Shown: positions 26,335-36,452, counted from the first letter of the stretch. The stretch: 64,000 bases of DNA from Lachnospiraceae bacterium (GCA_009911035.1 QXWO01000025.1:1-64000); one strand, 5' to 3'. The notes: a model not told the origin generated them from the letters alone. Translations and numbers: made by a program.

Positions 26335-28560
26335 CTATTCCGCCGCAAACTGCACCGGCCTTCGTATCTCTTTTCCCTCGGAAGTCCCCTCGAAAGTGGT
26401 AGTGCTTCCGTCCTCATTGGTCACAGTCGTGGCATCCGTGACGTTTACATACTGATACAAAATATATCCTGTATCACACTTGATGCCTGAAATGCTCTGC
26501 TGGGGAATCGGAAACGAGCTGGCCTGGGTGCTTAAAAGCTGGGTGCCGTCGTCCGCCATCAAAGTAACTGTCACCAGTGTACCGGATTTATAATTCGGAT
26601 CTTCCTCCGGCGTAGGCGCTGAAATGGCGTCCGTAAACTTATAGGATGCCTGTGCAGGCCCCACACTGATACTTATGTCAACCAGTGTCCCTTCCTCCAC
26701 ATAAGAACCTACGGAATAACTCTGGTAGCAGACAAGGCCGGAAAGGGCCGGGTCTTCATGGTTTACCTCTGTCACCACTCCCATCTGCAATCCGGCTTCC
26801 ACTAAAATGGCCATAGCTTCCGATTCATCTTTGCCCATCACGTCAGGGACCCTGACTTTGCTTTCCTCCGGTCCCAGACTGACCCGGATGGTAACAGCCG
26901 TTCCTGCAGGCACCTTGGAATCGGCCTCCGGGGTCTGGGTCACAATATTGCCCACTTTGATATAGGGATCATGATCCTCTGTCTTGTTTACCACAAAACC
27001 GGATTGGCTTAGGGTCGCAGTCGCTTCCGCTTCGCTCATGCCTATGACATCGGGCACTTTCACGCCCTCAGACCCGGCGCTTACCGTCAGTACCACGTTC
27101 GTGCCTTCCTCCACCATGGTCCCTGCGCTTATGCCGGCCTTCATGACAATTCCCTGTCCATATTCCGTGCTTTCTTCATATTCAATCTCCGGTGTCAGGC
27201 CGATGTTGAGCAGTGTCACCTTGACATCATCGATGTCTTTTCCCACCACTTCAACCATTTCAACCTGTTCCTTTTCTTCCTCCGCAGGCGCCTCCTGGGT
27301 CTCCTTCTTGTCGCCTAATATCTCCAAATCAAACAGGCCGAATGCCCTTCCTACCAGAAAAAGAACCACACATCCCACCAGTATGGCCGCAATCACCGCC
27401 AGAACAGTCGTAAGCCGTTCCATTTTGGGATCATAGTCTTCTTCCTCGTCCTCGTCCTCATCCTCCTCGTCTTCCTCGTAATACTCATATTCGGACTCGT
27501 AAGATTCCTCCACATCCTCCTCTTCCTCGTCGTCCTCTTCTTCCTCCACAGGAATGTATTTCTTAGGAATTTGTTTCCTTTTAACACTCTTTTTTACATC
27601 CGACTCCTTACGCAGATGCATGGCTTCCTCCATGCTGTCCCTGCTTTTGGAACGGTTCTTGATCCTCTCCATGTCACTGTCCGTGATCATCTTGGTGGAG
27701 CCGTCCTCGTCCGGGTCTATCACTTTCACGAAGTCCTCGTCCGGCGTCATGAGGGAACGTTTCAAATCCACAATCAAATCCCCCATGGACTGATATCTCC
27801 TGTCCGGGCTTTTCTGACAGCATTTAAATACAATCTGCTCCACACTGTTGGGAATTTCTGAAATATAGTCCCTTGGAGAAGGCATCTCCTCCTGAATATG
27901 TTTGATGGCAATGGCCACCGTGGTTTCCCCGTTAAAAGGCACCCTTCCGGTCAGCATTTCAAACATCGTAACGCCCAGAGAGTAGATATCGCTCTTTTCA
28001 TCGGAATAGCCGCCTCTGGCCTGCTCCGGGGATGTGTAATGGACACTTCCCATGACATTGGAGGTAATGGTATTGCTGGTAGCCGCCTTTGCAATACCGA
28101 AATCTGTCACCTTTACTTTCCCTTCCTTGGAAATAATGATGTTCTGAGGTTTAATGTCCCGGTGTATGATGTGGTTGTTGTGGGCCGCTTCTATACCCAT
28201 GCTCACCTGAATGGCAATGCTCACTGCCTCTTTTACAGAGAGTCTTGCTTTCTTTTCAATATACTTCTTTAATGTAATGCCCTCAACCAGCTCCATCACA
28301 ATAAAGTAGATTCCGTTTTCTTCCCCTACATCATAGACGTTCACGATATTAGGATGCATAAGCCCGGCCGCCGCCTGTGCCTCAATTCTGAATTTGGATA
28401 CAAAATTAGCGTTTTCACTGAATTCCTGCTTAAGGACTTTAACAGCCACAAGACGGTTCAGCTTATGGTCCTTTGCCTTATAGACATCGGACATGCCGCC
28501 TGTGCCGATTTTTTCCAATATTTCGTATCTGTCTCCAATTATCATTCCTATTTTTACCAT
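26335..28560 (-). CDS. prkC: PASTA-domain serine/threonine kinase (PrkC/Stk1 type)
   Basis: This 741-residue membrane kinase senses muropeptides or lipid II and phosphorylates cell-envelope and division proteins. Kinase domain ~1-275: GTGGMSDVYKA, HRDIKPQN, DFGIAKA, SPEQARG. The linker is extraordinarily acidic (almost only E, D and Y for ~45 residues near 345-390). One membrane helix (TVLAVIAAILVGCVVLFLVG) leads to three PASTA repeats (e.g. VKVPDVIGMSEAEA, VRVPDVMGKDESEA) and a C-terminal extracellular tail. Start may be ATG 28560 or 28545. It follows the cognate phosphatase gene by 17 bp. Confidence 0.96.
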   Translation of the reverse strand: MVKIGMIIGDRYEILEKIGTGGMSDVYKAKDHKLNRLVAVKVLKQEFSENANFVSKFRIEAQAAAGLMHPNIVNVYDVGEENGIYFIVMELVEGITLKKYIEKKARLSVKEAVSIAIQVSMGIEAAHNNHIIHRDIKPQNIIISKEGKVKVTDFGIAKAATSNTITSNVMGSVHYTSPEQARGGYSDEKSDIYSLGVTMFEMLTGRVPFNGETTVAIAIKHIQEEMPSPRDYISEIPNSVEQIVFKCCQKSPDRRYQSMGDLIVDLKRSLMTPDEDFVKVIDPDEDGSTKMITDSDMERIKNRSKSRDSMEEAMHLRKESDVKKSVKRKQIPKKYIPVEEEEDDEEEEDVEESYESEYEYYEEDEEDEDEDEEEDYDPKMERLTTVLAVIAAILVGCVVLFLVGRAFGLFDLEILGDKKETQEAPAEEEKEQVEMVEVVGKDIDDVKVTLLNIGLTPEIEYEESTEYGQGIVMKAGISAGTMVEEGTNVVLTVSAGSEGVKVPDVIGMSEAEATATLSQSGFVVNKTEDHDPYIKVGNIVTQTPEADSKVPAGTAVTIRVSLGPEESKVRVPDVMGKDESEAMAILVEAGLQMGVVTEVNHEDPALSGLVCYQSYSVGSYVEEGTLVDISISVGPAQASYKFTDAISAPTPEEDPNYKSGTLVTVTLMADDGTQLLSTQASSFPIPQQSISGIKCDTGYILYQYVNVTDATTVTNEDGSTTTFEGTSEGKEIRRPVQFAAE

Positions 28561-28577
28561 ATATACCTCTTACATAA

Positions 28578-29312
28578 TCATTCTCTGGCGAATACATCTA
28601 TCAGTATTACCGCAATGTTATCTTTTCCACCGTTGTTATTGGCAGCCTCCACCAGCTTCCCGGCTTTTTCCCCGATGGGAATCCTCTCCTTTAAAATCCC
28701 CTCGATTTCATTATCTTCCAGCATATTGGTCAGCCCGTCGGTACACATAAGAACCAAATCCCCGGGCCTAAGCTCCTCATAAAAAAAGTCGATTTCCACT
28801 GTATCTAACGCGCCGATAGCACGGGTAATAATATTTTTATCCGGGTGGTTTCTTGCCGCCGCCCGGTCAATACCGCCTATCCGTATCATTTCCTCAACCA
28901 GCGAATGATCCCGGGTGATCTGTCTGATTTTGTCATTCATTATATAAAGCCTGCTGTCGCCCACATTGGCAACCTGGAGATAATGACCAAGGCATGTGGC
29001 CGCCACTACCGTCGTCCCCATGCCGTAAAGATTTTTATCTTCCCTGGCCCGGCGCCTTATCTGGTCGTTCGCCACCCGGATAGCTTTTCCCAGTATCCTG
29101 ATAGGATTTTTCTCAAAGCATCCCCTGATTTCCCTAACCATGGTTCCCACCGTACACTTGGATGCATAGTCCCCCGCATTATGTCCGCCCATACCATCCG
29201 CCACAATAAATACATTGGGGAGATTGCCGACAGGTTCTTCCGAAACATACACAAAATCCTGATTCAGTTTTCTCTTTCTTCCTATATCTGTAACAGAAAA
29301 GGATCGTAACAC
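28578..29312 (-). CDS. stp: PP2C-family serine/threonine phosphatase (Stp/PrpC)
   Basis: This 244-residue metal-dependent phosphatase reverses PASTA-kinase phosphorylation. PP2C motifs are in order: VADGMGGHNAGDYAS, GTTVVAA, VGDSRLY, RDHSLV, CTDGLTNML and GGKDNIAVIL. It lies immediately upstream of prkC in the usual stp-prkC pair and 11 bp after rlmN. Confidence 0.96.
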   Translation of the reverse strand: MLRSFSVTDIGRKRKLNQDFVYVSEEPVGNLPNVFIVADGMGGHNAGDYASKCTVGTMVREIRGCFEKNPIRILGKAIRVANDQIRRRAREDKNLYGMGTTVVAATCLGHYLQVANVGDSRLYIMNDKIRQITRDHSLVEEMIRIGGIDRAAARNHPDKNIITRAIGALDTVEIDFFYEELRPGDLVLMCTDGLTNMLEDNEIEGILKERIPIGEKAGKLVEAANNNGGKDNIAVILIDVFARE

Positions 29313-29323
29313 GGTACTACCTC

Positions 29324-30355
29324 CTACCTAAACGCTCTTTGCCTTCTCCTTAGTTGTCCACAGGCACCGTCAATATCTCTTCCCATTTCCCTTCTAATAG
29401 TAACATTAATTCCATTTTTTTCAAGTTCATTTTTAAAAGCAGTGGTAAATGTCCCCCCGGGCTGCACGAAATTCCGCTCTTTTACGGGATTTACGGGAAT
29501 CAGGTTCACATGGCAGTTCATGCCTTTTATGAGCCTTACAAGTTCCGCCGCATTCTCCCTGCTGTCATTAACGCCGCCTATCAGAGAATATTCAAAGGTA
29601 ATCCTCCGCCCGGTTTTTTCAAAATAATAGGCACAGGCATCCATAAGCTGACTGATGGAGTATTTATTTGCAACAGGCATCAGCTTTTTGCGCTTTTCAT
29701 CGGTTGCTGCGTGAAGGGACAGCGCCAGGGTGATCTGCAGCTTTTCATCTGCCAGCCTCCGCATCCCGGGCACAAGGCCGCAGGTGGAAACGGTAATGTT
29801 CCGCTGGCTGATATGTAATCCGTTTTCATCAGTCAAAAGGACCAGAAATCTTAGAAGATTGTCATAATTGTCCAAAGGTTCCCCAATGCCCATAACCACA
29901 ACATTGGAAACCCGCTCCCCGGTCAGCAGGGTTATGGCATAGATCTGATCCAGCATTTCCGAAGGTTTTAAGGAACGCTCCAGCCCATCCAGCGTGGAAG
30001 CACAGAAAGCGCAGCCCATCCGGCACCCCACCTGGGAGGAGATGCACACGCTGTTGCCGTGCTTATATTTCATCCACACACTTTCTACCAGCTTCCCGTC
30101 CCCTAACTCAAACAAATACTTTCTGGTGCCGTCCACCGCCGATTCCTGCACCTTCACAGACTTTACCGCCGTATATTCATACAAAGAGGCACATCTTTGC
30201 CGCAGGGCGAGGGGAAGATCCGTCATATCATCAAAGCTTCTCGCCAGCTTCCCGTGCATCCACTGGTAGATCTGCTTCGCCCGGTAAGTCTTCTCCCCCA
30301 TCCCTGCCATCTCGTTTTTTAATTCCTCTAATGTAAATGACTTAATATCCTGCAT
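29324..30355 (-). CDS. rlmN: 23S rRNA/tRNA adenine-C2 methyltransferase
   Basis: This 343-residue radical-SAM enzyme methylates A2503 of 23S rRNA and A37 of some tRNAs. It has the cluster motif CRMGCAFCAS (CX3CX2C), GIGEPLDNY, the resolving-Cys region STCGLVPGM, and a C-terminal REMGRDIDGACGQL containing the methyl-carrying Cys. It lies in the operon between rsmB and stp. Confidence 0.97.
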   Translation of the reverse strand: MQDIKSFTLEELKNEMAGMGEKTYRAKQIYQWMHGKLARSFDDMTDLPLALRQRCASLYEYTAVKSVKVQESAVDGTRKYLFELGDGKLVESVWMKYKHGNSVCISSQVGCRMGCAFCASTLDGLERSLKPSEMLDQIYAITLLTGERVSNVVVMGIGEPLDNYDNLLRFLVLLTDENGLHISQRNITVSTCGLVPGMRRLADEKLQITLALSLHAATDEKRKKLMPVANKYSISQLMDACAYYFEKTGRRITFEYSLIGGVNDSRENAAELVRLIKGMNCHVNLIPVNPVKERNFVQPGGTFTTAFKNELEKNGINVTIRREMGRDIDGACGQLRRRQRAFR

Positions 30356-30369
30356 AATTTGTTCCTTAT

Positions 30370-31854
30370 TTAATAAGTATCCCCATAATGGTCCCCGGGG
30401 TCTTTCTGCCTGCGCCGCAGTCTTGCCAGAAAGAATCCGTCGCTTTCATGGATTCCTGGAAGAAGCTGCAGCCATCCTTCTCTCCCTACTTCCCTCAAAG
30501 CCCCTGGCAGAAAAGGAGACATATCTTCCCTTTCAAAGGGATAGTTTGCCGTAAACCACTCTACTATTTCCTGGTTTTCACCGGGATTGACGGTACAGGT
30601 ACTGTAAACCAGAACACCCCCCGGCTTTACGTACTGCCAGACTACATCCAGGATTTTCCTTTGCAGGGCTGCAAGCTCTGTTAAGGATTCCCGTGTAACC
30701 TTATACTTGATGTCCCGCTTTTTCCCCATAACGCCAAGCCCCGAACAGGGCAAATCCGCCAGCAGGATATCCGCCTGTTCCACCAGACTTTCATCCAGAA
30801 TTCCTGCGTCATGTATCTGGACCTCTATATTCCGGCATCCCATTCTTTCTATATTATCCCGAATCAATGACACCTTATACTCTGTCAGGTCACGGGAAAT
30901 CACTTTTCCTGCGCCTTTCAGCTTTTCCGCCATATAAAGAGACTTTCCGCCGGGAGAAGCGCACACGTCTACCGCTACGATTCCCCCGTCTTCCGGCTTC
31001 CAGTATCCATTTCCTGTGCTCTGACCGGAGGGTTTTCGTACCGGAATCCCTTCATCTGCACCGGATTCCTCCGGCAGCAGGCTGCCTTTTCCCGCACCGG
31101 ATATTTCCACCGCCAGCATACTGCTTACATCCTGTACTGCAAAATACCCTTCTTCAAACCCTGGCAGATTTCTGACCCCTTCCGTATGGAGCAGTCGGTA
31201 TGCGTTAGCAAGATAAGGATGCTGCTCTGTCTCCACACCCTCCTGTTTCAGACGGGCTAGCCACGCCTCTTTCCTCTCCCCCCCAATGTCTTCGCAAAGG
31301 CGCACTGTCACCGGATGCTCTTTAAGCAGACCTTCCAGCATCCTTGACGTGTTTTCCCTGCCATAGGCCGAAATCCACATCTCTACCAGCCACAGGGGCA
31401 TTGAATAGCTGACGCTCATGTACCGTTCCGGTTCCAGTTCCTTATCCGGGTAAACAATTTCCTCCTTCTTCCTTGCAATATTCCGAAGGACTCCGTTGAC
31501 AAAACCAGAAAGCCCCCGGAATCCTCTTTTCCCGGCAAGCTTCACCGCTTCATTACAGACAGCCCGCTCCGGGATACTGTCCATAAACAGCATCTGATAA
31601 ACGCTCATCCTTAACAGATTCCTGATAAGAGGCTTCATTTTGGAAACCGGCACCTTAGAAAACTGATTTAAGATATAATCAATCTGGATCAGCCGCTCCA
31701 AGGTGCCCTCTGCCATTCTTTTTACGAAGGCTTTATCTCTGCCTTCACTATAATTATATTTATCCAGCACATCTCTGATTACCTGATGACTGTAGGCGCC
31801 TTTTTCCAGTACTTCCATAAGTACATCCAGCACCAGTTCTCTCGTATCATCCAA
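30370..31854 (-). CDS. rsmB: 16S rRNA cytosine-C5 methyltransferase
   Basis: This enzyme methylates C967 of 16S rRNA. The N-terminal NusB-like domain (GAYSHQVIRDVL, KGFRG-like region) is followed by the SAM domain: VDVCASPGGKS, DLPCSGLGVMGK and YSTCTVNPGENQE with both catalytic cysteines. I chose TTG 31854 because TTAGGAGGG lies six bases upstream; a TTG at 31890 overlapping the previous stop is possible but has a poor site. At ~494 residues it is about 45 longer than usual owing to a Gly/Ser/Glu-rich insert between SMLAVEISGAG and the SAM domain. Confidence 0.93.
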   Translation of the reverse strand: MDDTRELVLDVLMEVLEKGAYSHQVIRDVLDKYNYSEGRDKAFVKRMAEGTLERLIQIDYILNQFSKVPVSKMKPLIRNLLRMSVYQMLFMDSIPERAVCNEAVKLAGKRGFRGLSGFVNGVLRNIARKKEEIVYPDKELEPERYMSVSYSMPLWLVEMWISAYGRENTSRMLEGLLKEHPVTVRLCEDIGGERKEAWLARLKQEGVETEQHPYLANAYRLLHTEGVRNLPGFEEGYFAVQDVSSMLAVEISGAGKGSLLPEESGADEGIPVRKPSGQSTGNGYWKPEDGGIVAVDVCASPGGKSLYMAEKLKGAGKVISRDLTEYKVSLIRDNIERMGCRNIEVQIHDAGILDESLVEQADILLADLPCSGLGVMGKKRDIKYKVTRESLTELAALQRKILDVVWQYVKPGGVLVYSTCTVNPGENQEIVEWFTANYPFEREDMSPFLPGALREVGREGWLQLLPGIHESDGFFLARLRRRQKDPGDHYGDTY

Positions 31855-31886
31855 GCTTATCCCTCCTAACGGACCATCCGGCAAGG

Positions 31887-32609
31887 TCAATCCCTGTCCC
31901 GTCTGTTTCCGCTTAACAGAATCAGCCGCAGCAACTGCAAAATAGAGGAAGCTGCTGCTGCCACATAGGTCAGCGCCGCCGCCCCAAGGACATGTCTGCA
32001 GTCCCCCACTTCATCCTCATTCATAATCCCGTAGCTTCCCAGCATCTTAAGCGCCCTTCCCGATGCATTAAACTCCACAGGCAGGGTCACTATCTGAAAG
32101 AGTACGGCAAAGGTAAAAATCCAGATTCCAACCTGGGTCAGTGAAAAATAACCGCCTCCCGGAAGGGCAAATTCCAGTCCCAGCACCAGTCCCAGAATGA
32201 CCAGCGGAATCCCCAGCTTAGAGCCAATGTTGGCCGCAGGCACCAAAGCGGAACGGATCTTTAAAGGCAGATAGCCCTCTTTGTGCTGCAGAGCATGTCC
32301 GCACTCATGGGCTGCTACCCCTATGGCTGCTACCGAACGGGAGCCATAGACACTGTCAGAGAGCCGCAGCACCTTCCGGGATGGATCGTAATGGTCCGTC
32401 AGGTCTCCTCCGATGTGCTGGATCTGCACATCATAAATGCCCGACATCTGTAAAATCCGCTGGGCTGCCTCTGCCCCTGTCATACCGCTTCTGGCCCGTA
32501 CTTTTACATATTTTCTGTAGGTGCTGTTCACTCTTGAGCTTGCCAGCATACAAAGTAAAGCGCCGACAATAACTAAAATATAAGTGGGATCAAAATAATA
32601 ACCAAACAT
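31887..32609 (-). CDS. YugP-type zinc metallopeptidase
   Basis: This 240-residue membrane protein has a helix at the N-terminus (PTYILVIVGALLCMLA), the zinc motif HECGHALQH in the middle, then two or three further helices. It matches the neutral zinc metallopeptidase (YugP/DUF-type M48-like) family, conserved in this operon position in Lachnospiraceae. The stop overlaps the nominal start region of rsmB; fmt lies 13 bp upstream. Substrate unknown. Confidence 0.9.
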   Translation of the reverse strand: MFGYYFDPTYILVIVGALLCMLASSRVNSTYRKYVKVRARSGMTGAEAAQRILQMSGIYDVQIQHIGGDLTDHYDPSRKVLRLSDSVYGSRSVAAIGVAAHECGHALQHKEGYLPLKIRSALVPAANIGSKLGIPLVILGLVLGLEFALPGGGYFSLTQVGIWIFTFAVLFQIVTLPVEFNASGRALKMLGSYGIMNEDEVGDCRHVLGAAALTYVAAAASSILQLLRLILLSGNRRDRD

Positions 32610-32622
32610 GCTTAAAACCTCC

Positions 32623-33612
32623 TTATGACTGTCCGAGCATCTCTCCCGGCTTTAACTCATAACCTAACAGGAAATCCTTCACCGGCATACGCTTTTTCCC
32701 TTCAAGCTGTAAGGTGCACACCCGCAGAAGACCCTGGCCCGTCATTACATCAAAAAAGTCCTTTTCCACCCGTGCCACATATCCGGGCGTCGGCTCTTTC
32801 TGGAAAGATTCTGTTTCCTCCCCCAAAGGGACGCCCGGGCTGTCTGCCCCATCTTTCGTCTCTGCCACATCCGCTTCCCATATCTTTAAAGTCTTTCCAT
32901 GATAAAAAGTATAAGCGCTGGGCCAGGAATTCAGTCCCCGTATCAGCCGTTCAATGGCCGCCGCGTCCTTATTCCAGTCAATCAGCCCCATGGATTTGGA
33001 AAGCCGCCCTGCGTAAGAGGACAAAGCATCATCCTGTTTCTGCGCCGTCAGTTCCCCGGCCTCGATTTTGGGAAGGGCTTCCACAATCAGCCCGGCCCCG
33101 GCTTCCATCAGTTTATCGTGCAGGCTGTCCCCGGTTTCCTTGTCTTCTATGGGAACCACCGCCTTACAGAACATACCTCCGGTGTCAATGCCTTTATCCA
33201 TCTGCATGATAGTCACTCCGGTTTCCTTCTCCCCGTTTATGACGGCCCACTGGATAGGCGCTGCCCCCCGGTAGGCCGGCAGCAGGGAAGCATGAATGTT
33301 GATGCACCCAAACTTCGGCATCCTTAAAATTTCCTCCGAAAGGATCTGCCCGAAAGCCGCCACCACAAAAACATCTGCCTGAAACCCGGCAAGTTTCCTG
33401 ACGGCCTCCGGATCACGTATCTTAACCGGCTGCCAGACAGGTATGCCCTGCTCCAGCGCACATGCCTTTACCGGCGTCATCTGTACTTCTTTTCCCCGTC
33501 CTTTCTGCTTATCCGGCTGAGTCACCACCGTACACACCTGATGGCCTGCCTTTATGAGCGCCAGAAGCGGCGCCACCGCAAAATCCGGGGTTCCCATATA
33601 TACGATTCTCAA
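32623..33612 (-). CDS. fmt: Methionyl-tRNA formyltransferase
   Basis: This 329-residue enzyme formylates initiator Met-tRNA. It has MGTPDFAVAPL at the N-terminus, the folate-site SLLPAYRGAAPIQWAVINGE with catalytic Asn/His/Asp environment, GVTIMQMDKGIDTG, and a C-terminal OB-fold. It follows def by one base and the two act as a pair at the start and end of formyl-Met use. Confidence 0.97.
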   Translation of the reverse strand: MRIVYMGTPDFAVAPLLALIKAGHQVCTVVTQPDKQKGRGKEVQMTPVKACALEQGIPVWQPVKIRDPEAVRKLAGFQADVFVVAAFGQILSEEILRMPKFGCINIHASLLPAYRGAAPIQWAVINGEKETGVTIMQMDKGIDTGGMFCKAVVPIEDKETGDSLHDKLMEAGAGLIVEALPKIEAGELTAQKQDDALSSYAGRLSKSMGLIDWNKDAAAIERLIRGLNSWPSAYTFYHGKTLKIWEADVAETKDGADSPGVPLGEETESFQKEPTPGYVARVEKDFFDVMTGQGLLRVCTLQLEGKKRMPVKDFLLGYELKPGEMLGQS

Positions 33613-33613
33613 T

Positions 33614-34096
33614 CTAATCCTCCTCGTCTTCCAAATCAGATACGTTCATCAGCTCGCCTTCCACCTTCTCCACATAAAGATGGCCGTCTAAATGTTCCAC
33701 CTCATGGCAGATTGCACGGGCAAGAAGTTCCGTCCCCTCTAACTCAAAAGGCTCAAGGTTCCTGTCATAAGCCCTCACTTTTACATAGTTGGGCCTTGTG
33801 ACCACCCCTGTCTTTCCGGGGACGCTTAAGCACCCCTCGTTTCCCGTCTGTTCCCCGCTGGTTTCCAGGATCGTAGGATTCACCAGCAAAATAGGATCCT
33901 CCCCTGTCACGTCAATGGTGACGATTCTCTTTAAAATTCCCACCTGGGGTGCCGCAAGCCCTACTCCCTGGGCCTCATACATGGTGTCAAACATATCTTC
34001 AATCAATTCCCTTGTCCGGTCTGTCACTTCCTTTACCACCTTGCAGCTTTTGTTCAAAACCGGATCTCCTATTTCTCTTATGTTCCTGATTGCCAT
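33614..34096 (-). CDS. def: Peptide deformylase
   Basis: This 160-residue metalloenzyme removes the formyl group from nascent chains. The three motifs are GVGLAAPQVG, EGCLSVPG and CHEVEHLDG (metal-binding Cys and two His). The acidic tail (SDLEDEED) is unremarkable. It is first of def-fmt; the 118-bp gap to priA may contain a promoter. Confidence 0.97.
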   Translation of the reverse strand: MAIRNIREIGDPVLNKSCKVVKEVTDRTRELIEDMFDTMYEAQGVGLAAPQVGILKRIVTIDVTGEDPILLVNPTILETSGEQTGNEGCLSVPGKTGVVTRPNYVKVRAYDRNLEPFELEGTELLARAICHEVEHLDGHLYVEKVEGELMNVSDLEDEED

Positions 34097-34214
34097 TTCC
34101 TTCCCTTTCCTTTCTCCTGCTTATTCATCTTTTCATACCTATCCATGGTTATTTAAAGTTTCAATTTCTCTGAAGTATCCCGCCCCATGCCCTGACGCTT
34201 CCCTAAAACATGCG

Positions 34215-36452
34215 TTATGGATTAAAGTCGAACTGTACGTTTTCCTCCTTAAGTCCCAGCGGAAACAAATATTCTTCTATTTTATCCTTGATCTCTGTTA
34301 ATTGTCTATAGTGAAATGCTTTACAATAAATAACAAATCTGTAAATGTCATTGATTTTTCCAATTGCTGCCCTGGCCGGGCCTATCACCACGGCTTTCTT
34401 TTCTTCTTTGTCAGTCTTTTCCACATTTCTCGCAAGCTCTGCAAGCCGGGCGGACAGCTCCTGCCCTTTTTTCTCATCCGGCCCGGTGACGAGCACTGCC
34501 ATCATATGGCCTGCAGGTGAATAAGCGCCCATCTTCCGGTAAAGAATTTCCTCCTCATAAAATGCCCTGTAGTCCTGGCTGGCCGCATGGATAATGCTGT
34601 AATGCTCCGGCCTGTAGGTCTGTATCACCACTTCCCCCGGCCTAGTTCCCCGGCCGGCCCTTCCTGCTGCCTGGGTAAGAAGCTGGAAGGTCCTCTCCCC
34701 GGAACGGTAGTCGCTGTCATTTAAAGACAAATCCGCCGCCAGCACACCTGCCAGCGTCACATTGGGAAAATCGTGTCCTTTTACGATCATCTGGGTTCCC
34801 ACAAGGACATCCGCCCCGCCGTCTGCAAAGGCAGTCAGGATCTTCCCGTAACTGTCCTTTGTCCGGGTGGTATCCCCGTCCATCCTTAAAGTCCGCACCC
34901 CCGGAAACCGTCTGTGAAGCTGCTCCTCGATCTGCTGGGTCCCTGCCTTAAATCCCAGAAGATAAGGGGAACTGCAGGAGGGACATTTCCCCGGCAGCAC
35001 CGTCTCATATCCGCAATAGTGGCACACCATCCGTCCCCCTAAATGCTGGGACAAAGACACATCACAATGGGGACATTTCATTACGTAGCCACAGGAACGG
35101 CAGGACACGAACCCGGCATACCCTCTCCGGTTCAAAAACAGCATGATTTGTTCTTTCCTGCCCATTCTGTCTTCGATCAGTTCCTGCAGCTTCCGGCTGA
35201 AAATAGAACGGTTTCCCTCTCTTAATTCCTGTCTTAAATCTACAATGGATACAGAAGCCAGTGTGCCTCCGGTAAGCCGCCGCTCCATGGTAAACAACTT
35301 ATATTTTCCTTCCAGAGCACGGTAGTAAGCTTCCATGGACGGCGTTGCCGATCCTAAGACCAGACTGGCATTTTTCAATTCTGCCAGATGTTCCGCCGTC
35401 TCCCTTGCGTGATAACGGGGCATTGTCTCGCTTTTGTAGCTGGACTCATGTTCTTCATCCATCACAATAAGCCCCAGGTTTGGAAATGGCACAAACAGGG
35501 CCGACCTTGGCCCGATGATGACATCAATTTCCCCCTTCCGGGCCCGCTGCCACTGGTCATACTTTTCTCCTGCAGACAGGGTGGAATTCATCACTGACAC
35601 TCTGTCCCCAAATCTTTTATAAAACCGCAGAAGGGTCTGGTAGGTAAGGGCAATCTCAGGGATCAGCACAATACACTGCTTCCCTCTCTTTATCATACCC
35701 TCAATGAGGGATAAATAGACTTCTGTTTTGCCGCTTCCGGTAATCCCGTGAATGAGATACACCTCCCTGCGTCCGGCATCGTAATCCGATAGGACACTGT
35801 CCCGGATAAGGGACTGTTCCCTGCTAAGCTCTCTGCCCGTCTCACGGGCCGCCTCCAGCTTTACCGGATTCCTGTAATAGCTTTCGCTTTCTATGGAAAG
35901 CACTCCCTGCTCTTTGAGGCTTTTCAGTACGGCTGCCGAAACATTCAACCTGCCACTCACCAGTTCATAGGGCAGCTCCGCTTCTTCGCACAATGCCTGT
36001 AGTACCCTTGCACGGGCGCTCTGGTGCTTTCTGATGCATTCCCCTAAAAGGGCGCAGGTTTCTTCCTTTGTAAGAAGCCTTATAATTTTCTTCTTTTCCC
36101 TTTGCTTCATGGTCTGTCTGACCGGAAGCACCGTCTTTAAAGCGGCAATCATGGTAGAGCCGTAGGTTTCTTTCATCCATGCCGCAAGTTTAACTGCATC
36201 CCCTTCTGCGGACATGTACTCTGTCACAATGGCCGCCACAAATTTCTGCTTTTCATCGGGAAACCGGGGCTGGTCTGTGACCTCCACCACATACCCCTGT
36301 CTCATGCGGCTGCCCTGCCCAAAGGGTATCTGCACACACATCCCCGCTTCCAGCTTTCCCTGCATTTTCTCCGGGATCTTGTACTGGAATGGTCTATCCA
36401 CTTTTTCATGGGAAATATCAATGATGATATCTGCGTATCGTCCCTTTGCCAT
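34215..36452 (-). CDS. priA: Primosomal replication-restart helicase
   Basis: This 745-residue superfamily-2 helicase reloads the replisome at stalled forks. After the 3'-DNA-binding domain come GITGSGKTEVYL (Walker A), MDEEHESSYKS (DEEH box), GSATPSMEA, two zinc-binding clusters (CRSCGYVMKCPHC and CHYCGYET...CPSC), and QAAGRAGRG. ATG 36452 (MAKGRYADIIID) follows an AAGGAAG site; the frame stays open for 37 further residues upstream without a better site. Confidence 0.96.
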   Translation of the reverse strand: MAKGRYADIIIDISHEKVDRPFQYKIPEKMQGKLEAGMCVQIPFGQGSRMRQGYVVEVTDQPRFPDEKQKFVAAIVTEYMSAEGDAVKLAAWMKETYGSTMIAALKTVLPVRQTMKQREKKKIIRLLTKEETCALLGECIRKHQSARARVLQALCEEAELPYELVSGRLNVSAAVLKSLKEQGVLSIESESYYRNPVKLEAARETGRELSREQSLIRDSVLSDYDAGRREVYLIHGITGSGKTEVYLSLIEGMIKRGKQCIVLIPEIALTYQTLLRFYKRFGDRVSVMNSTLSAGEKYDQWQRARKGEIDVIIGPRSALFVPFPNLGLIVMDEEHESSYKSETMPRYHARETAEHLAELKNASLVLGSATPSMEAYYRALEGKYKLFTMERRLTGGTLASVSIVDLRQELREGNRSIFSRKLQELIEDRMGRKEQIMLFLNRRGYAGFVSCRSCGYVMKCPHCDVSLSQHLGGRMVCHYCGYETVLPGKCPSCSSPYLLGFKAGTQQIEEQLHRRFPGVRTLRMDGDTTRTKDSYGKILTAFADGGADVLVGTQMIVKGHDFPNVTLAGVLAADLSLNDSDYRSGERTFQLLTQAAGRAGRGTRPGEVVIQTYRPEHYSIIHAASQDYRAFYEEEILYRKMGAYSPAGHMMAVLVTGPDEKKGQELSARLAELARNVEKTDKEEKKAVVIGPARAAIGKINDIYRFVIYCKAFHYRQLTEIKDKIEEYLFPLGLKEENVQFDFNP

